NCBI GenBank assembly: GCA_032718475.1
Contig: JAUCBJ010004791.1
Span: 1-50,751 of the forward strand
Direction: 5' to 3'
Source of the DNA: Nemertoderma westbladi
Taxonomy: Eukaryota > Xenacoelomorpha > Nemertodermatida > Nemertodermatidae
Length of the DNA stretch: 50,751 nt
In this document: positions 14,201-27,300 of the stretch, piece after piece
How the letters are laid out: each line of letters starts with the position of its first letter
How positions within the stretch are numbered: the first letter of the stretch is position 1
The notes under the pieces: model-generated
What the model saw: the letters and a program-made list of their open reading frames with translations, nothing else
What the model was told of the DNA's origin: nothing
Databases searched by the model: none
Translations under genes and position numbers: made by a program

Positions 14201-15690
14201 AGTTGAATACAGTTGAACTGTTTCTATTAAATTAAGTTTAGTTGAATACAGTTGAACTGTTTCTATTAAATTAAGTTTAGTTGAATACAGTTAAACTGTT
14301 TGTATTAAACTAAGTTTAGTTGAATACAGTTGAACTGTTTCTATTAAATTAACTTTAGTTGAATACAGTTGAACTGTTTGTATTAAATTAAGTTTAGTTC
14401 AATACAGTTGAACTGTTTCTATTAAATTAAGTTTAGTTCAATACAGATGAACTGTTTGTATTAAATTAAGTTTAGTTGAATACAGTTGAACTGTTTCTAT
14501 TAAATTAAGTTTAGTTGAATACAGTTGAACTGTTTCTATTAAATTAAGTTTAGTTGAATACAGTTGAACTGTTTCTATTAAATTAAGTTTAGTTGAATAC
14601 AGTTGAACTGTTTCTATTAAATTAACTTTAGTTGAATACAGTTGAACTGTTTGTATTAAATTAAGTTTAGTTCAATACAGATGAACTGTTTGTATTAAAT
14701 TAAGTTTAGTTGAATACAGTTGAACTGTTTCTATTAAATTAACTTTAGTTGAATACAGTTGAACTGTTTGTATTAAATTAAGTTTAGTTCAATACAGTTG
14801 AACTGTTTCTATTAAATTAAGTTTAGTTGAATACAGTTGAACTGTTTGTATTAAATTAAGTTTAGTTGAATACAGTTGAACTGTTTGTATTAAATTAAGT
14901 TTAGTTGAATACAGTTGAACTGTTTCTATTAAATTAAGTTTAGTTGAATACAGTTGAACTGTTTCTATTAAATTAAGTTTAGTTGAATACAGTTGAACTG
15001 TTTCTATTAAATTAAGTTTAGTTGAATACAGTTGAACTGTTTCTATTAAATTAAGTTTAGTTGAATACAGTTGAACTGTTTCTATTAAATTAAGTTTAGT
15101 TGAATACAGTTGAACTGTTTCTATTAAATTAAGTTTAGTTGAATACAGTTGAACTGTTTGTATTAAATTAAGTTTAGTTGAATACAGTTGAACTGTTTGT
15201 ATTAAATTAACTTTAGTTGAATACAGTTGAACTGTTTGTATTAAATTAAGTTTAGTTCAATACAGTTGAACTGTTTGTATTAAATTAAGTTTAGTTGAAT
15301 ACAGTTGAACTGTTTCTATTAAATTAAGTTTAGTTGAATACAGTTGAACTGTTTCTATTAAATTAAGTTTAGTTGAATACAGTTGAACTGTTTGTATTAA
15401 ATTAAGTTTAGTTGAATACAGTTGAACTGTTTGTATTAAATTAAGTTTAGTTCAATACAGTTGAACTGTTTGTATTAAATTAAATTTAGTTGAATAGAGT
15501 TGAACTGTTTGTATTAAATTAAGTTTAGTTGAATACAGTTGAACTGTTTGTATTAAATTAAATTTAGTTGAATACAGTTGAACTGTTTGTATTAAATTAA
15601 GTTTAGTTGAATACAGTTGAACTGTTTGTATTAAATTAAGTTTAGTTGAATACAGTTGAACTGTTTGTATTAAATTAAGTTTAGTTCAAT
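11245..15690. repeat. 4,446-bp higher-order repeat of the satellite, copy A
   Basis: This is a 114-monomer block whose variants recur exactly 4,446 bp later. CAGATGAAC monomers are at 13118, 13313, 14093, 14444 and 14678 in copy A, and at 17564, 17759, 18539, 18890 and 19124 in copy B. GAATAGAG variants at 12451 and 15493 pair with 16897 and 19939, and the TAAACT variant at 11771 pairs with 16217. The correspondence fails at 11147 and at the TTAAAC variant near 11210, which places the left edge at about 11.24 kb. Private substitutions such as TAAATAAAG near 13335 and GAATTCAG near 13545 show that the copies are not literal duplicates. Edges are approximate to one or two monomers. Confidence 0.9.
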
Positions 15691-18600
15691 ACAGTTGAAC
15701 TGTTTGTATTAAATTAAGTTTAGTTGAATACAGTTGAACTGTTTGTATTAAATTAAGTTTAGTTGAATACAGTTGAACTGTTTGTATTAAATTAAGTTTA
15801 GTTGAATACAGTTGAACTGTTTGTATTAAATTAAGTTTAGTTGAATACAGTTGAACTGTTTGTATTAAATTAAGTTTAGTTGAATACAGTTGAACTGTTT
15901 GTATTAAATTAAGTTTAGTTGAATACAGTTGAACTGTTTCTATTAAATTAAGTTTAGTTGAATACAGTTGAACTGTTTGTATTAAATTAAGTTTAGTTGA
16001 ATACAGTTGAACTGTTTGTATTAAATTAAGTTTAGTTGAATACAGTTGAACTGTTTCTATTAAATTAAGTTTAGTTGAATACAGTTGAACTGTTTGTATT
16101 AAATTAAGTTTAGTTGAATACAGTTGAACTGTTTCTATTAAATTAAGTTTAGTTGAATACAGTTGAACTGTTTGTATTAAATTAAGTTTAGTTGAATACA
16201 GTTGAACTGTTTCTATTAAACTAAGTTTAGTTCAATACAGTTGAACTGTTTGTATTAAATTAAGTTTAGTTGAATACAGTTGAACTGTTTGTATTAAATT
16301 AAGTTTAGTTGAATACAGTTGAACTGTTTGTATTAAATTAAGTTTAGTTGAATACAGTTGAACTGTTTGTATTAAATTAAGTTTAGTTGAATACAGTTGA
16401 ACTGTTTCTATTAAATTAAGTTTAGTTGAATACAGTTGAACTGTTTCTATTAAATTAAGTTTAGTTGAATACAGTTGAACTGTTTGTATTAAATTAAGTT
16501 TAGTTGAATACAGTTGAACTGTTTGTATTAAATTAAGTTTAGTTGAATACAGTTGAACTGTTTGTATTAAATTAAGTTTAGTTGAATACAGTTGAACTGT
16601 TTGTATTAAATTAAGTTTAGTTGAATACAGTTGAACTGTTTCTATTAAATTAAGTTTAGTTGAATACAGTTGAACTGTTTGTATTAAATTAAGTTTAGTT
16701 GAATACAGTTGAACTGTTTGTATTAAATTAAGTTTAGTTGAATACAGTTGAACTGTTTGTATTAAATTAAGTTTAGTTGAATACAGTTGAACTGTTTGTA
16801 TTAAATTAAGTTTAGTTCAATACAGTTGAACTGTTTCTATTAAATTAAGTTTAGTTCAATACAGTTGAACTGTTTGTATTAAATTAAGTTTAGTTGAATA
16901 GAGTTGAACTGTTTCTATTAAATTAAGTTTAGTTGAATACAGTTGAACTGTTTCTATTAAATTAAGTTTAGTTGAATACAGTTAAACTGTTTGTATTAAA
17001 TTAAGTTTAGTTGAATACAGTTGAACTGTTTCTATTAAATTAAGTTTAGTTGAATACAGTTGAACTGTTTCTATTAAATTAAGTTTAGTTGAATACAGTT
17101 GAACTGTTTGTATTAAATTAAGTTTAGTTGAATACAGTTGAACTGTTTCTATTAAATTAAGTTTAGTTGAATACAGTTGAACTGTTTGTATTAAATTAAG
17201 TTTAGTTGAATACAGTTGAACTGTTTCTATTAAATTAAGTTTAGTTGAATACAGTTGAACTGTTTCTATTAAATTAAGTTTAGTTGAATACAGTTAAACT
17301 GTTTGTATTAAATTAAGTTTAGTTGAATACAGTTGAACTGTTTCTATTAAATTAAGTTTAGTTGAATACAGTTGAACTGTTTCTATTAAATTAAGTTTAG
17401 TTGAATACAGTTGAACTGTTTCTATTAAATTAAGTTTAGTTGAATACAGTTGAACTGTTTCTATTAAATTAACTTTAGTTGAATACAGTTGAACTGTTTG
17501 TATTAAATTAAGTTTAGTTCAATACAGTTGAACTGTTTCTATTAAATTAAGTTTAGTTCAATACAGATGAACTGTTTGTATTAAATTAAGTTTAGTTGAA
17601 TACAGTTGAACTGTTTCTATTAAATTAAGTTTAGTTGAATACAGTTGAACTGTTTCTATTAAATTAAGTTTAGTTGAATACAGTTGAACTGTTTCTATTA
17701 AATTAAGTTTAGTTGAATACAGTTGAACTGTTTCTATTAAATTAAGTTTAGTTCAATACAGATGAACTGTTTGTATTAAATTAAGTTTAGTTGAATACAG
17801 TTGAACTGTTTCTATTAAATTAAGTTTAGTTGAATACAGTTGAACTGTTTCTATTAAATTAAGTTTAGTTGAATACAGTTGAACTGTTTCTATTAAATTA
17901 AGTTTAGTTGAATACAGTTGAACTGTTTCTATTAAATTAAGTTTAGTTGAATACAGTTGAACTGTTTCTATTAAATTAAGTTTAGTTGAATACAGTTGAA
18001 CTGTTTCTATTAAATTAAGTTTAGTTGAATACAGTTGAACTGTTTCTATTAAATTAAGTTTAGTTGAATACAGTTGAACTGTTTCTATTAAATTAAGTTT
18101 AGTTGAATACAGTTGAACTGTTTCTATTAAATTAACTTTAGTTGAATACAGTTGAACTGTTTCTATTAAATTAAGTTTAGTTGAATACAGTTGAACTGTT
18201 TCTATTAAATTAAGTTTAGTTGAATACAGTTGAACTGTTTCTATTAAATTAAGTTTAGTTGAATACAGTTGAACTGTTTCTATTAAATTAAGTTTAGTTG
18301 AATACAGTTGAACTGTTTCTATTAAATTAAGTTTAGTTGAATACAGTTGAACTGTTTCTATTAAATTAAGTTTAGTTGAATACAGTTGAACTGTTTCTAT
18401 TAAATTAAGTTTAGTTGAATACAGTTGAACTGTTTCTATTAAATTAACTTTAGTTGAATACAGTTGAACTGTTTGTATTAAATTAAGTTTAGTTCAATAC
18501 AGTTGAACTGTTTCTATTAAATTAAGTTTAGTTCAATACAGATGAACTGTTTGTATTAAATTAAGTTTAGTTGAATACAGTTGAACTGTTTCTATTAAAT

Positions 18601-20136
18601 TAAGTTTAGTTGAATACAGTTGAACTGTTTCTATTAAATTAAGTTTAGTTGAATACAGTTGAACTGTTTCTATTAAATTAAGTTTAGTTGAATACAGTTG
18701 AACTGTTTCTATTAAATTAAGTTTAGTTGAATACAGTTAAACTGTTTGTATTAAACTAAGTTTAGTTGAATACAGTTGAACTGTTTCTATTAAATTAACT
18801 TTAGTTGAATACAGTTGAACTGTTTGTATTAAATTAAGTTTAGTTCAATACAGTTGAACTGTTTCTATTAAATTAAGTTTAGTTCAATACAGATGAACTG
18901 TTTGTATTAAATTAAGTTTAGTTGAATACAGTTGAACTGTTTCTATTAAATTAAGTTTAGTTGAATACAGTTGAACTGTTTCTATTAAATTAAGTTTAGT
19001 TGAATACAGTTGAACTGTTTCTATTAAATTAAGTTTAGTTGAATACAGTTGAACTGTTTCTATTAAATTAACTTTAGTTGAATACAGTTGAACTGTTTGT
19101 ATTAAATTAAGTTTAGTTCAATACAGATGAACTGTTTGTATTAAATTAAGTTTAGTTGAATACAGTTGAACTGTTTCTATTAAATTAACTTTAGTTGAAT
19201 ACAGTTGAACTGTTTGTATTAAATTAAGTTTAGTTCAATACAGTTGAACTGTTTCTATTAAATTAAGTTTAGTTGAATACAGTTGAACTGTTTGTATTAA
19301 ATTAAGTTTAGTTGAATACAGTTGAACTGTTTGTATTAAATTAAGTTTAGTTGAATACAGTTGAACTGTTTCTATTAAATTAAGTTTAGTTGAATACAGT
19401 TGAACTGTTTCTATTAAATTAAGTTTAGTTGAATACAGTTGAACTGTTTCTATTAAATTAAGTTTAGTTGAATACAGTTGAACTGTTTCTATTAAATTAA
19501 GTTTAGTTGAATACAGTTGAACTGTTTCTATTAAATTAAGTTTAGTTGAATACAGTTGAACTGTTTCTATTAAATTAAGTTTAGTTGAATACAGTTGAAC
19601 TGTTTGTATTAAATTAAGTTTAGTTGAATACAGTTGAACTGTTTGTATTAAATTAACTTTAGTTGTATACAGTTGAACTGTTTGTATTAAATTAAGTTTA
19701 GTTCAATACAGTTGAACTGTTTGTATTAAATTAAGTTTAGTTGAATACAGTTGAACTGTTTCTATTAAATTAAGTTTAGTTGAATACAGTTGAACTGTTT
19801 CTATTAAATTAAGTTTAGTTGAATACAGTTGAACTGTTTGTATTAAATTAAGTTTAGTTGAATACAGTTGAACTGTTTGTATTAAATTAAGTTTAGTTCA
19901 ATACAGTTGAACTGTTTGTATTAAATTAAATTTAGTTGAATAGAGTTGAACTGTTTGTATTAAATTAAGTTTAGTTGAATACAGTTGAACTGTTTGTATT
20001 AAATTAAATTTAGTTGAATACAGTTGAACTGTTTGTATTAAATTAAGTTTAGTTGAATACAGTTGAACTGTTTGTATTAAATTAAGTTTAGTTGAATACA
20101 GTTGAACTGTTTGTATTAAATTAAGTTTAGTTCAAT
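15691..20136. repeat. 4,446-bp higher-order repeat of the satellite, copy B
   Basis: Direct tandem copy of 11245-15690, abutting it head to tail. Matching continues through the CAATAC variant at 20132 (partner at 15686). It fails at the TTAAAC variant at 20180, whose partner position is ordinary. A private GTATAC variant near 19665 has no partner in copy A. Together with copy A this is a two-copy higher-order array of about 8.9 kb. Confidence 0.9.
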
Positions 20137-23100
20137 ACAGTTGAACTGTTTGTATTAAATTAAGTTTAGTTGAATACAGTTAAACTGTTTCTATTAAATT
20201 AAGTTTAGTTGAATACAGTTGAACTGTTTGTATTAAATTAAGTTTAGTTCAATACAGTTGAACTGTTTGTATTAAATTAAGTTTAGTTGAATACAGTTGA
20301 ACTGTTTCTATTAAATTAAGTTTAGTTGAATACAGTTGAACTGTTTGTATTAAATTAAGTTTAGTTGAATACAGTTGAACTGTTTGTATTAAATTAAGTT
20401 TAGTTGAATACAGTTGAACTGTTTGTATTAAATTAAGTTTAGTTGAATACAGTTGAACTGTTTGTATTAAATTAAGTTTAGTTGAATACAGTTGAACTGT
20501 TTCTATTAAATTAAGTTTAGTTGAATACAGTTGAACTGTTTGTATTAAATTAAGTTTAGTTGAATACAGTTGAACTGTTTGTATTAAATTAAGTTTAGTT
20601 GAATACAGTTGAACTGTTTGTATTAAATTAAGTTTAGTTGAATACAGTTGAACTGTTTCTATTAAATTAAGTTTAGTTGAATATAGTTGAACTGTTTGTA
20701 TTAAATTAAGTTTAGTTCAATACAGTTGAACTGTTTGTATTAAATTAAGTTTAGTTGAATACAGTTGAACTGTTTCTATTAAATTAAGTTTAGTTGAATA
20801 CAGTTGAACTGTTTGTATTAAATTAAGTTTAGTTGAATATAGTTGAACTGTTTGTATTAAATTAAGTTTAGTTGAATACAGTTGAACTGTTTGTATTAAA
20901 TTAAGTTTAGTTGAATATAGTTGAACTGTTTGTATTAAATTAAGTTTAGTTGAATACAGTTGAACTGTTTGTATTAAATTAAGTTTAGTTGAATATAGTT
21001 GAACTGTTTGTATTAAATTAAGTTTAGTTGAATACAGTTGAACTGTTTGTATTAAATTAAGTTTAGTTGAATACAGTTGAACTGTTTGTATTAAATTAAG
21101 TTTAGTTCAATACAGTTGAACTGTTTGTATTAAATTAAGTTTAGTTGAATACAGTTGAACTGTTTGTATTAAATTAAGTTTAGTTGAATACAGTTGAACT
21201 GTTTGTATTAAATTAAGTTTAGTTGAATACAGTTGAACTGTTTGTATTAAATTAAGTTTAGTTGAATACAGTTGAACTGTTTGTATTAAATTAAGTTTAG
21301 TTGAATACAGTTGAACTGTTTCTATTAATTTAAGTTTAGTTGAATATAGTTGAACTGTTTGTATTAAATTAAGTTTAGTTGAATACAGTTGAACTGTTTG
21401 TATTAAATTAAGTTTAGTTGAATACAGTTGAACTGTTTGTATTAAATTAAATTTAGTTGAATACAGTTGAACTGTTTGTATTAAATTAAGTTTAGTTGAA
21501 TACAGTTGAACTGTTTGTATTAAATTAAGTTTAGTTGAATACAGTTAAACTGTTTCTATTAAATTAAGTTTAGTTGAATACAGTTAAACTGTTTCTATTA
21601 AATTAAGTTTAGTTGAATACAGTTGAACTGTTTGTATTAAATTAAGTTTAGTTGAATACAGTTGAACTGTTTGTATTAAATTAAGTTTAGTTCAATACAG
21701 TTGAACTGTTTCTATTAAATTAAGTTTAGTTCAATACAGTTGAACTGTTTCTATTAAATTAAGTTTAGTTGAATACAGTTGAACTGTTTGTATTAAATTA
21801 AGTTTAGTTGAATACAGTTGAACTGTTTGTATTAAATTAAGTTTAGTTGAATACATTTGAACTGTTTGTATTAAATTAAGTTTAGTTGAATACAGTTGAA
21901 CTGTTTGTATTAAATTAAGTTTAGTTCAATACAGTTGAACTGTTTGTATTAAATTAAGTTTAGTTGAATACATTTGAACTGTTTGTATTAAATTAAGTTT
22001 AGTTGAATACAGTTGAACTGTTTGTATTAAATTAAGTTTAGTTGAATACAGTTGAACTGTTTGTATTAAATTAAGTTTAGTTGAATACAGTTGAACTGTT
22101 TGTATTAAATTAAGTTTAGTTGAATACAGTTGAACTGTTTGTATTAAATTAAGTTTAGTTCAATACAGTTGAACTGTTTCTATTAAATTAAGTTTAGTTG
22201 AATACAGTTGAACTGTTTCTATTAAATTAAGTTTAGTTGAATACAGTTGAACTGTTTGTATTAAATTAAGTTTAGTTGAATACAGTTGAACTGTTTCTAT
22301 TAAATTAAGTTTAGTTGAATACAGTTGAACTGTTTGTATTAAATTAAGTTTAGTTCAATACAGTTGAACTGTTTGTATTAAATTAAGTTTAGTTGAATAC
22401 AGTTGAACTGTTTGTATTAAATTAAGTTTAGTTGAATACAGTTGAACTGTTTGTATTAAATTAAGTTTAGTTGAATACAGTTGAACTGTTTGTATTAAAT
22501 TAAGTTTAGTTGAATACAGTTGAACTGTTTGTATTAAATTAAGTTTAGTTGAATACAGTTGAACTGTTTGTAATAAATTAAGTTTAGTTCAATACAGTTG
22601 AACTGTTTGTATTAAATTAAGTTTAGTTGAATACATTTGAACTGTTTGTATTAAATTAAGTTTAGTTGAATACAGTTGAACTGTTTGTATTAAATTAAGT
22701 TTAGTTGAATACAGTTGAACTGTTTGTATTAAATTAAGTTTAGTTGAATACAGTTGAACTGTTTGTATTAAATTAAGTTTAGTTGAATACAGTTGAACTG
22801 TTTGTATTAAATTAAGTTTAGTTGAATACAGTTAAACTGTTTGTATTAAATTAAGTTTAGTTGAATACAGTTGAACTGTTTGTATTAAATTAAGTTTAGT
22901 TCAATACAGTTGAACTGTTTCTATTAAATTAAGTTTAGTTCAATACAGTTGAACTGTTTCTATTAAATTAAGTTTAGTTCAATACAGTTGAACTGTTTGT
23001 ATTAAATTAAGTTTAGTTGAATACAGTTGAACTGTTTGTATTAAATTAAGTTTAGTTCAATACAGTTGAACTGTTTGTATTAAATTAAGTTTAGTTGAAT

Positions 23101-23398
23101 ACAGTTGAACTGTTTGTATTAAATTAAGTTTAGTTGAATACAGTTGAACTGTTTGTATTAAATTAATTTTAGTTGAATACAGTTGAACTGTTTGTATTAA
23201 ATTAAGTTTAGTTGAATACAGTTGAACTGTTTGTATTACATTAAGTTTAGTTGAATACAGTTGAACTGTTTCTATTAAATTAATTTAGTTGAATACAGTT
23301 GAACTGTTTCTATTAAATTAAGTTTAGTTGAATACAGTTGAACTGTTTGTATTAAATTAAGTTTAGTTGAATACAGTTGAACTGTTTCTATTAAATTA

Positions 23399-24396
23399 GA
23401 GGGGCCACCCACTGTCTGCGGGGCTCCCGCACCAAGTGGAGGAGCGCTCGGGGGCCGGATGATGGCGCGGGGCTGCCAGAAAGCTGGCAACCGGTGTAGT
23501 ACTGTGGTACAAGCTGCAAGCGCTGCCATACAACATTTATGAATTCTGTAAATAGTGTTGCCTGGCAACGTTATGAAGGTGTATAATAATATATAAACAT
23601 AAAAACAATCAATTTAAATATATCGGTCTACTGTAGGTACAGTTGTAAGTCTATTTACTGCTGTATTTGGCTGATATATTTACTGTGTTTGGTGGTGGTG
23701 CAGTTTAACTGTTTGTTGTATAAGTTTTTAAATTTCCCGCGTTTATATTACATTAAAATGTGGGGCGAGACACGTAGTCGGCGAGCCTTGGCATACGGTT
23801 CATATAGGGCAAATGGGGCATGTCCGTCTGTCTGTCTGTCCGTCTGGTAAATGTTTGAACGCGAATATCTCGGCATTGCTGGTTCGGAATTGAACCAAAC
23901 TTAGTAGGTAAGTAGTAGAGAGAAAGTTTAGAAAGTTTGTAAAGTTTGGTGAAAAATCATGCAGTCTGACGTCAGCTACGACAGATTATGTGGTTTTTAG
24001 AAAATGTTAAATTTCTCGAGAAGGCCTCATTTTCCTGAGCTGAAATTTTGGTGGCCGGTAGAGAATCATGAAGTCTATCTTTTACGAAATTGAAAAGTTA
24101 AGACATTTAATTGGGGATCCGCTAGAGACTCAGAAGTAATGACATAGGCCTACCGGTACGGTACTGCTATACAGTGCTGCACTGGTAAGTACGAAATTGC
24201 AGAATAACAATTTGACACCACCTAGCGGATTAACATATGATTGTATGTAACGAATGAATACATTTATAGCATGGGATATGGGGTCCAAACTAGACATGCC
24301 CCATTTGCTCTATATGAACCGTATGCCAAGGCTTGCCGACTACGTGCTGCGCGAAGTCCCCACGAACGTGTTTAATACGTTAGGTATAAGGTACAA
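23399..24396. repeat. 998-bp complex spacer within satellite, copy 2
   Basis: Offset from copy 1 by 14,116 bp, and identical by eye except at 23465. The flanking satellite is also shared: both copies are preceded by the same one-base-deleted monomer and an AATTTTAG monomer. Copy 2 has one extra monomer about 200 bp upstream. The spacer therefore appears to have been copied together with its satellite context rather than inserted twice independently. Confidence 0.95.
23760..24363. mobile_element. TIR-bearing non-autonomous DNA transposon (MITE-like), copy 2
   Basis: Identical by eye to 9644-10247, including both inverted ends and the internal CTGT-type microsatellite. Because the whole 998-bp spacer is duplicated, this copy most likely arose by satellite amplification and not by a second transposition. 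Confidence 0.8.
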
Positions 24397-27300
24397 GTTT
24401 CTATTAAATTAAGTTTAGTTGAATACAGTTGAACTGTTTGTATTAAATTAAGTTTAGTTGAATATAGTTGAACTGTTTGTATTAAATTAAGTTTAGTTGA
24501 ATACAGTTGAACTGTTTGTATTAAATTAAGTTTAGTTGAATACAGTTAAACTGTTTGTATTAAATTAAGTTTAGTTGAATACAGTTGAACTGTTTGTATT
24601 AAATTAAGTTTAGTTGAATACAGTTGAACTGTTTCTATTAAATTAAGTTTAGTTGAATACAGTTGAACTGTTTGTATTAAATTAAGTTTAGTTGAATACA
24701 GTTGAACTGTTTGTATTAAATTAAGTTTAGTTGAATACAGTTGAACTGTTTCTATTAAATTAAGTTTAGTTGAATACAGTTGAACTGTTTGTATTAAATT
24801 AAGTTTAGTTGAATACAGTTGAACTGTTTGTATTAAATTAAGTTTAGTTGAATACAGTTGAACTGTTTGTATTAAATTAAGTTTAGTTGAATACAGTTGA
24901 ACTGTTTGTATTAAATTAAGTTTAGTTGAATACAGTTGAACTGTTTGTATTAAATTAAGTTTAGTTGAATACAGTTGAACTGTTTGTATTAAATTAAGTT
25001 TAGTTGAATACAGTTGAACTGTTTGTATTAAATTAAGTTTAGTTGAATACAGTTGAACTGTTTGTATTAAATTAAGTTTAGTTGAATACAGTTGAACTGT
25101 TTCTATTAAATTAAGTTTAGTTGAATACAGTTGAACTGTTTGTATTAAATTAAGTTTAGTTGAATACAGTTGAACTGTTTCTATTAAATTAAGTTTAGTT
25201 GAATACAGTTGAACTGTTTCTATTAAATTAAGTTTAGTTGAATACAGTTGAACTGTTTGTATTAAATTAAGTTTAGTTGAATACAGTTGAACTGTTTCTA
25301 TTAAATTAAGTTTAGTTGAATACAGTTGAACTGTTTGTATTAAATTAAGTTTAGTTGAATACAGTTGAACTGTTTCTATTAAATTAAGTTTAGTTGAATA
25401 CAGTTGAACTGTTTGTATTAAATTAAGTTTAGTTGAATACAGTTGAACTGTTTGTATTAAATTAAGTTTAGTTGAATACAGTTGAACTGTTTGTATTAAA
25501 TTAAGTTTAGTTGAATACAGTTGAACTGTTTCTATTAAATTAAGTTTAGTTGAATACAGTTGAACTGTTTGTATTAAATTAAGTTTAGTTGAATACAGTT
25601 GAACTGTTTCTATTAAACTAAGTTTAGTTCAATACAGTTGAACTGTTTGTATTAAATTAAGTTTAGTTGAATACAGTTGAACTGTTTCTATTAAATTAAG
25701 TTTAGTTGAATACAGTTGAACTGTTTGTATTAAATTAAGTTTAGTTGAATACAGTTGAACTGTTTGTATTAAATTAAGTTTAGTTGAATACAGTTGAACT
25801 GTTTGTATTAAATTAAGTTTAGTTGAATACAGTTGAACTGTTTGTATTAAATTAAGTTTAGTTGAATACAGTTGAACTGTTTGTATTAAATTAAGTTTAG
25901 TTCAATACAGTTGAACTGTTTCTATTAAATTAAGTTTAGTTGAATACAGTTGAACTGTTTGTATTAAATTAACTTTAGTTGAATACAGTTGAACTGTTTG
26001 TATTAAATTAAGTTTAGTTGAATACAGTTGAACTGTTTGTATTAAATTAAGTTTAGTTGAATACAGTTGAACTGTTTGTATTAAATTAAGTTTAGTTGAA
26101 TACAGTTGAACTGTTTGTATTAAATTAAGTTTAGTTCAATACAGTTGAACTGTTTCTATTAAATTAAGTTTAGTTGAATACAGTTGAACTGTTTCTATTA
26201 AATTAAGTTTAGTTGAATACAGTTGAACTGTTTCTATTAAATTAAGTTTAGTTGAATACAGTTGAACTGTTTCTATTAAATTAAGTTTAGTTGAATACAG
26301 TTGAACTGTTTGTATTAAATTAAGTTTAGTTGAATACAGTTGAACTGTTTGTATTAAATTAAGTTTAGTTGAATACAGTTGAACTGTTTGTATTAAATTA
26401 AGTTTAGTTGAATACAGTTGAACTGTTTGTATTAAATTAAGTTTAGTTGAATACAGTTGAACTGTTTGTATTAAATTAAGTTTAGTTGAATACAGTTGAA
26501 CTGTTTGTATTAAATTAAGTTTAGTTCAATACAGTTGAACTGTTTCTATTAAATTAAGTTTAGTTGAATACAGTTGAACTGTTTCTATTAAATTAAGTTT
26601 AGTTGAATACAGTTGAACTGTTTCTATTAAATTAAGTTTAGTTGAATACAGTTGAACTGTTTCTATTAAATTAAGTTTAGTTGAATACAGTTGAACTGTT
26701 TGTATTAAATTAAGTTTAGTTGAATACAGTTGAACTGTTTCTATTAAATTAAGTTTAGTTGAATACAGTTGAACTGTTTCTATTAAATTAAGTTTAGTTG
26801 AATACAGTTGAACTGTTTCTATTAAATTAAGTTTAGTTGAATACAGTTGAACTGTTTGTATTAAATTAAGTTTAGTTGAATACAGTTGAACTGTTTCTAT
26901 TAAATTAAGTTTAGTTGAATACAGTTGAACTGTTTCTATTAAATTAAGTTTAGTTGAATACAGTTGAACTGTTTCTATTAAATTAAGTTTAGTTGAATAC
27001 AGTTGAACTGTTTCTATTAAATTAAGTTTAGTTGAATACAGTTGAACTGTTTGTATTAAATTAAGTTTAGTTGAATACAGTTAAACTGTTTCTATTAAAT
27101 TAAGTTTAGTTGAATACAGTTGAACTGTTTGTATTAAATTAAGTTTAGTTGAATACAGTTGAACTGTTTGTATTAAATTAAGTTTAGTTCAATACAGTTG
27201 AACTGTTTCTATTAAATTAAGTTTAGTTGAATACAGTTGAACTGTTTGTATTAAATTAAGTTTAGTTGAATACAGTTGAACTGTTTGTATTAAATTAAGT

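Larger units (their letters stand above)
10281..23398. repeat. 39-bp satellite array, block II (about 336 monomers)
   Basis: Same monomer and orientation as block I. It contains two adjacent 4,446-bp higher-order blocks, annotated separately, and domains where one variant dominates: TTTCTATT monomers are near-continuous at about 13.1-14.0 and 17.3-18.4 kb. The rare signature CAATACAGATGAAC occurs only inside the two 4,446-bp blocks. From about 19.9 kb onward the variant order resembles block I upstream of spacer copy 1. For example, the 156-bp stretches starting at 5941 and 20681, each bracketed by ATATAG monomers, are identical by eye. The same one-base deletion as in block I sits at about 23280, just before the second spacer. 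Confidence 0.98.
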
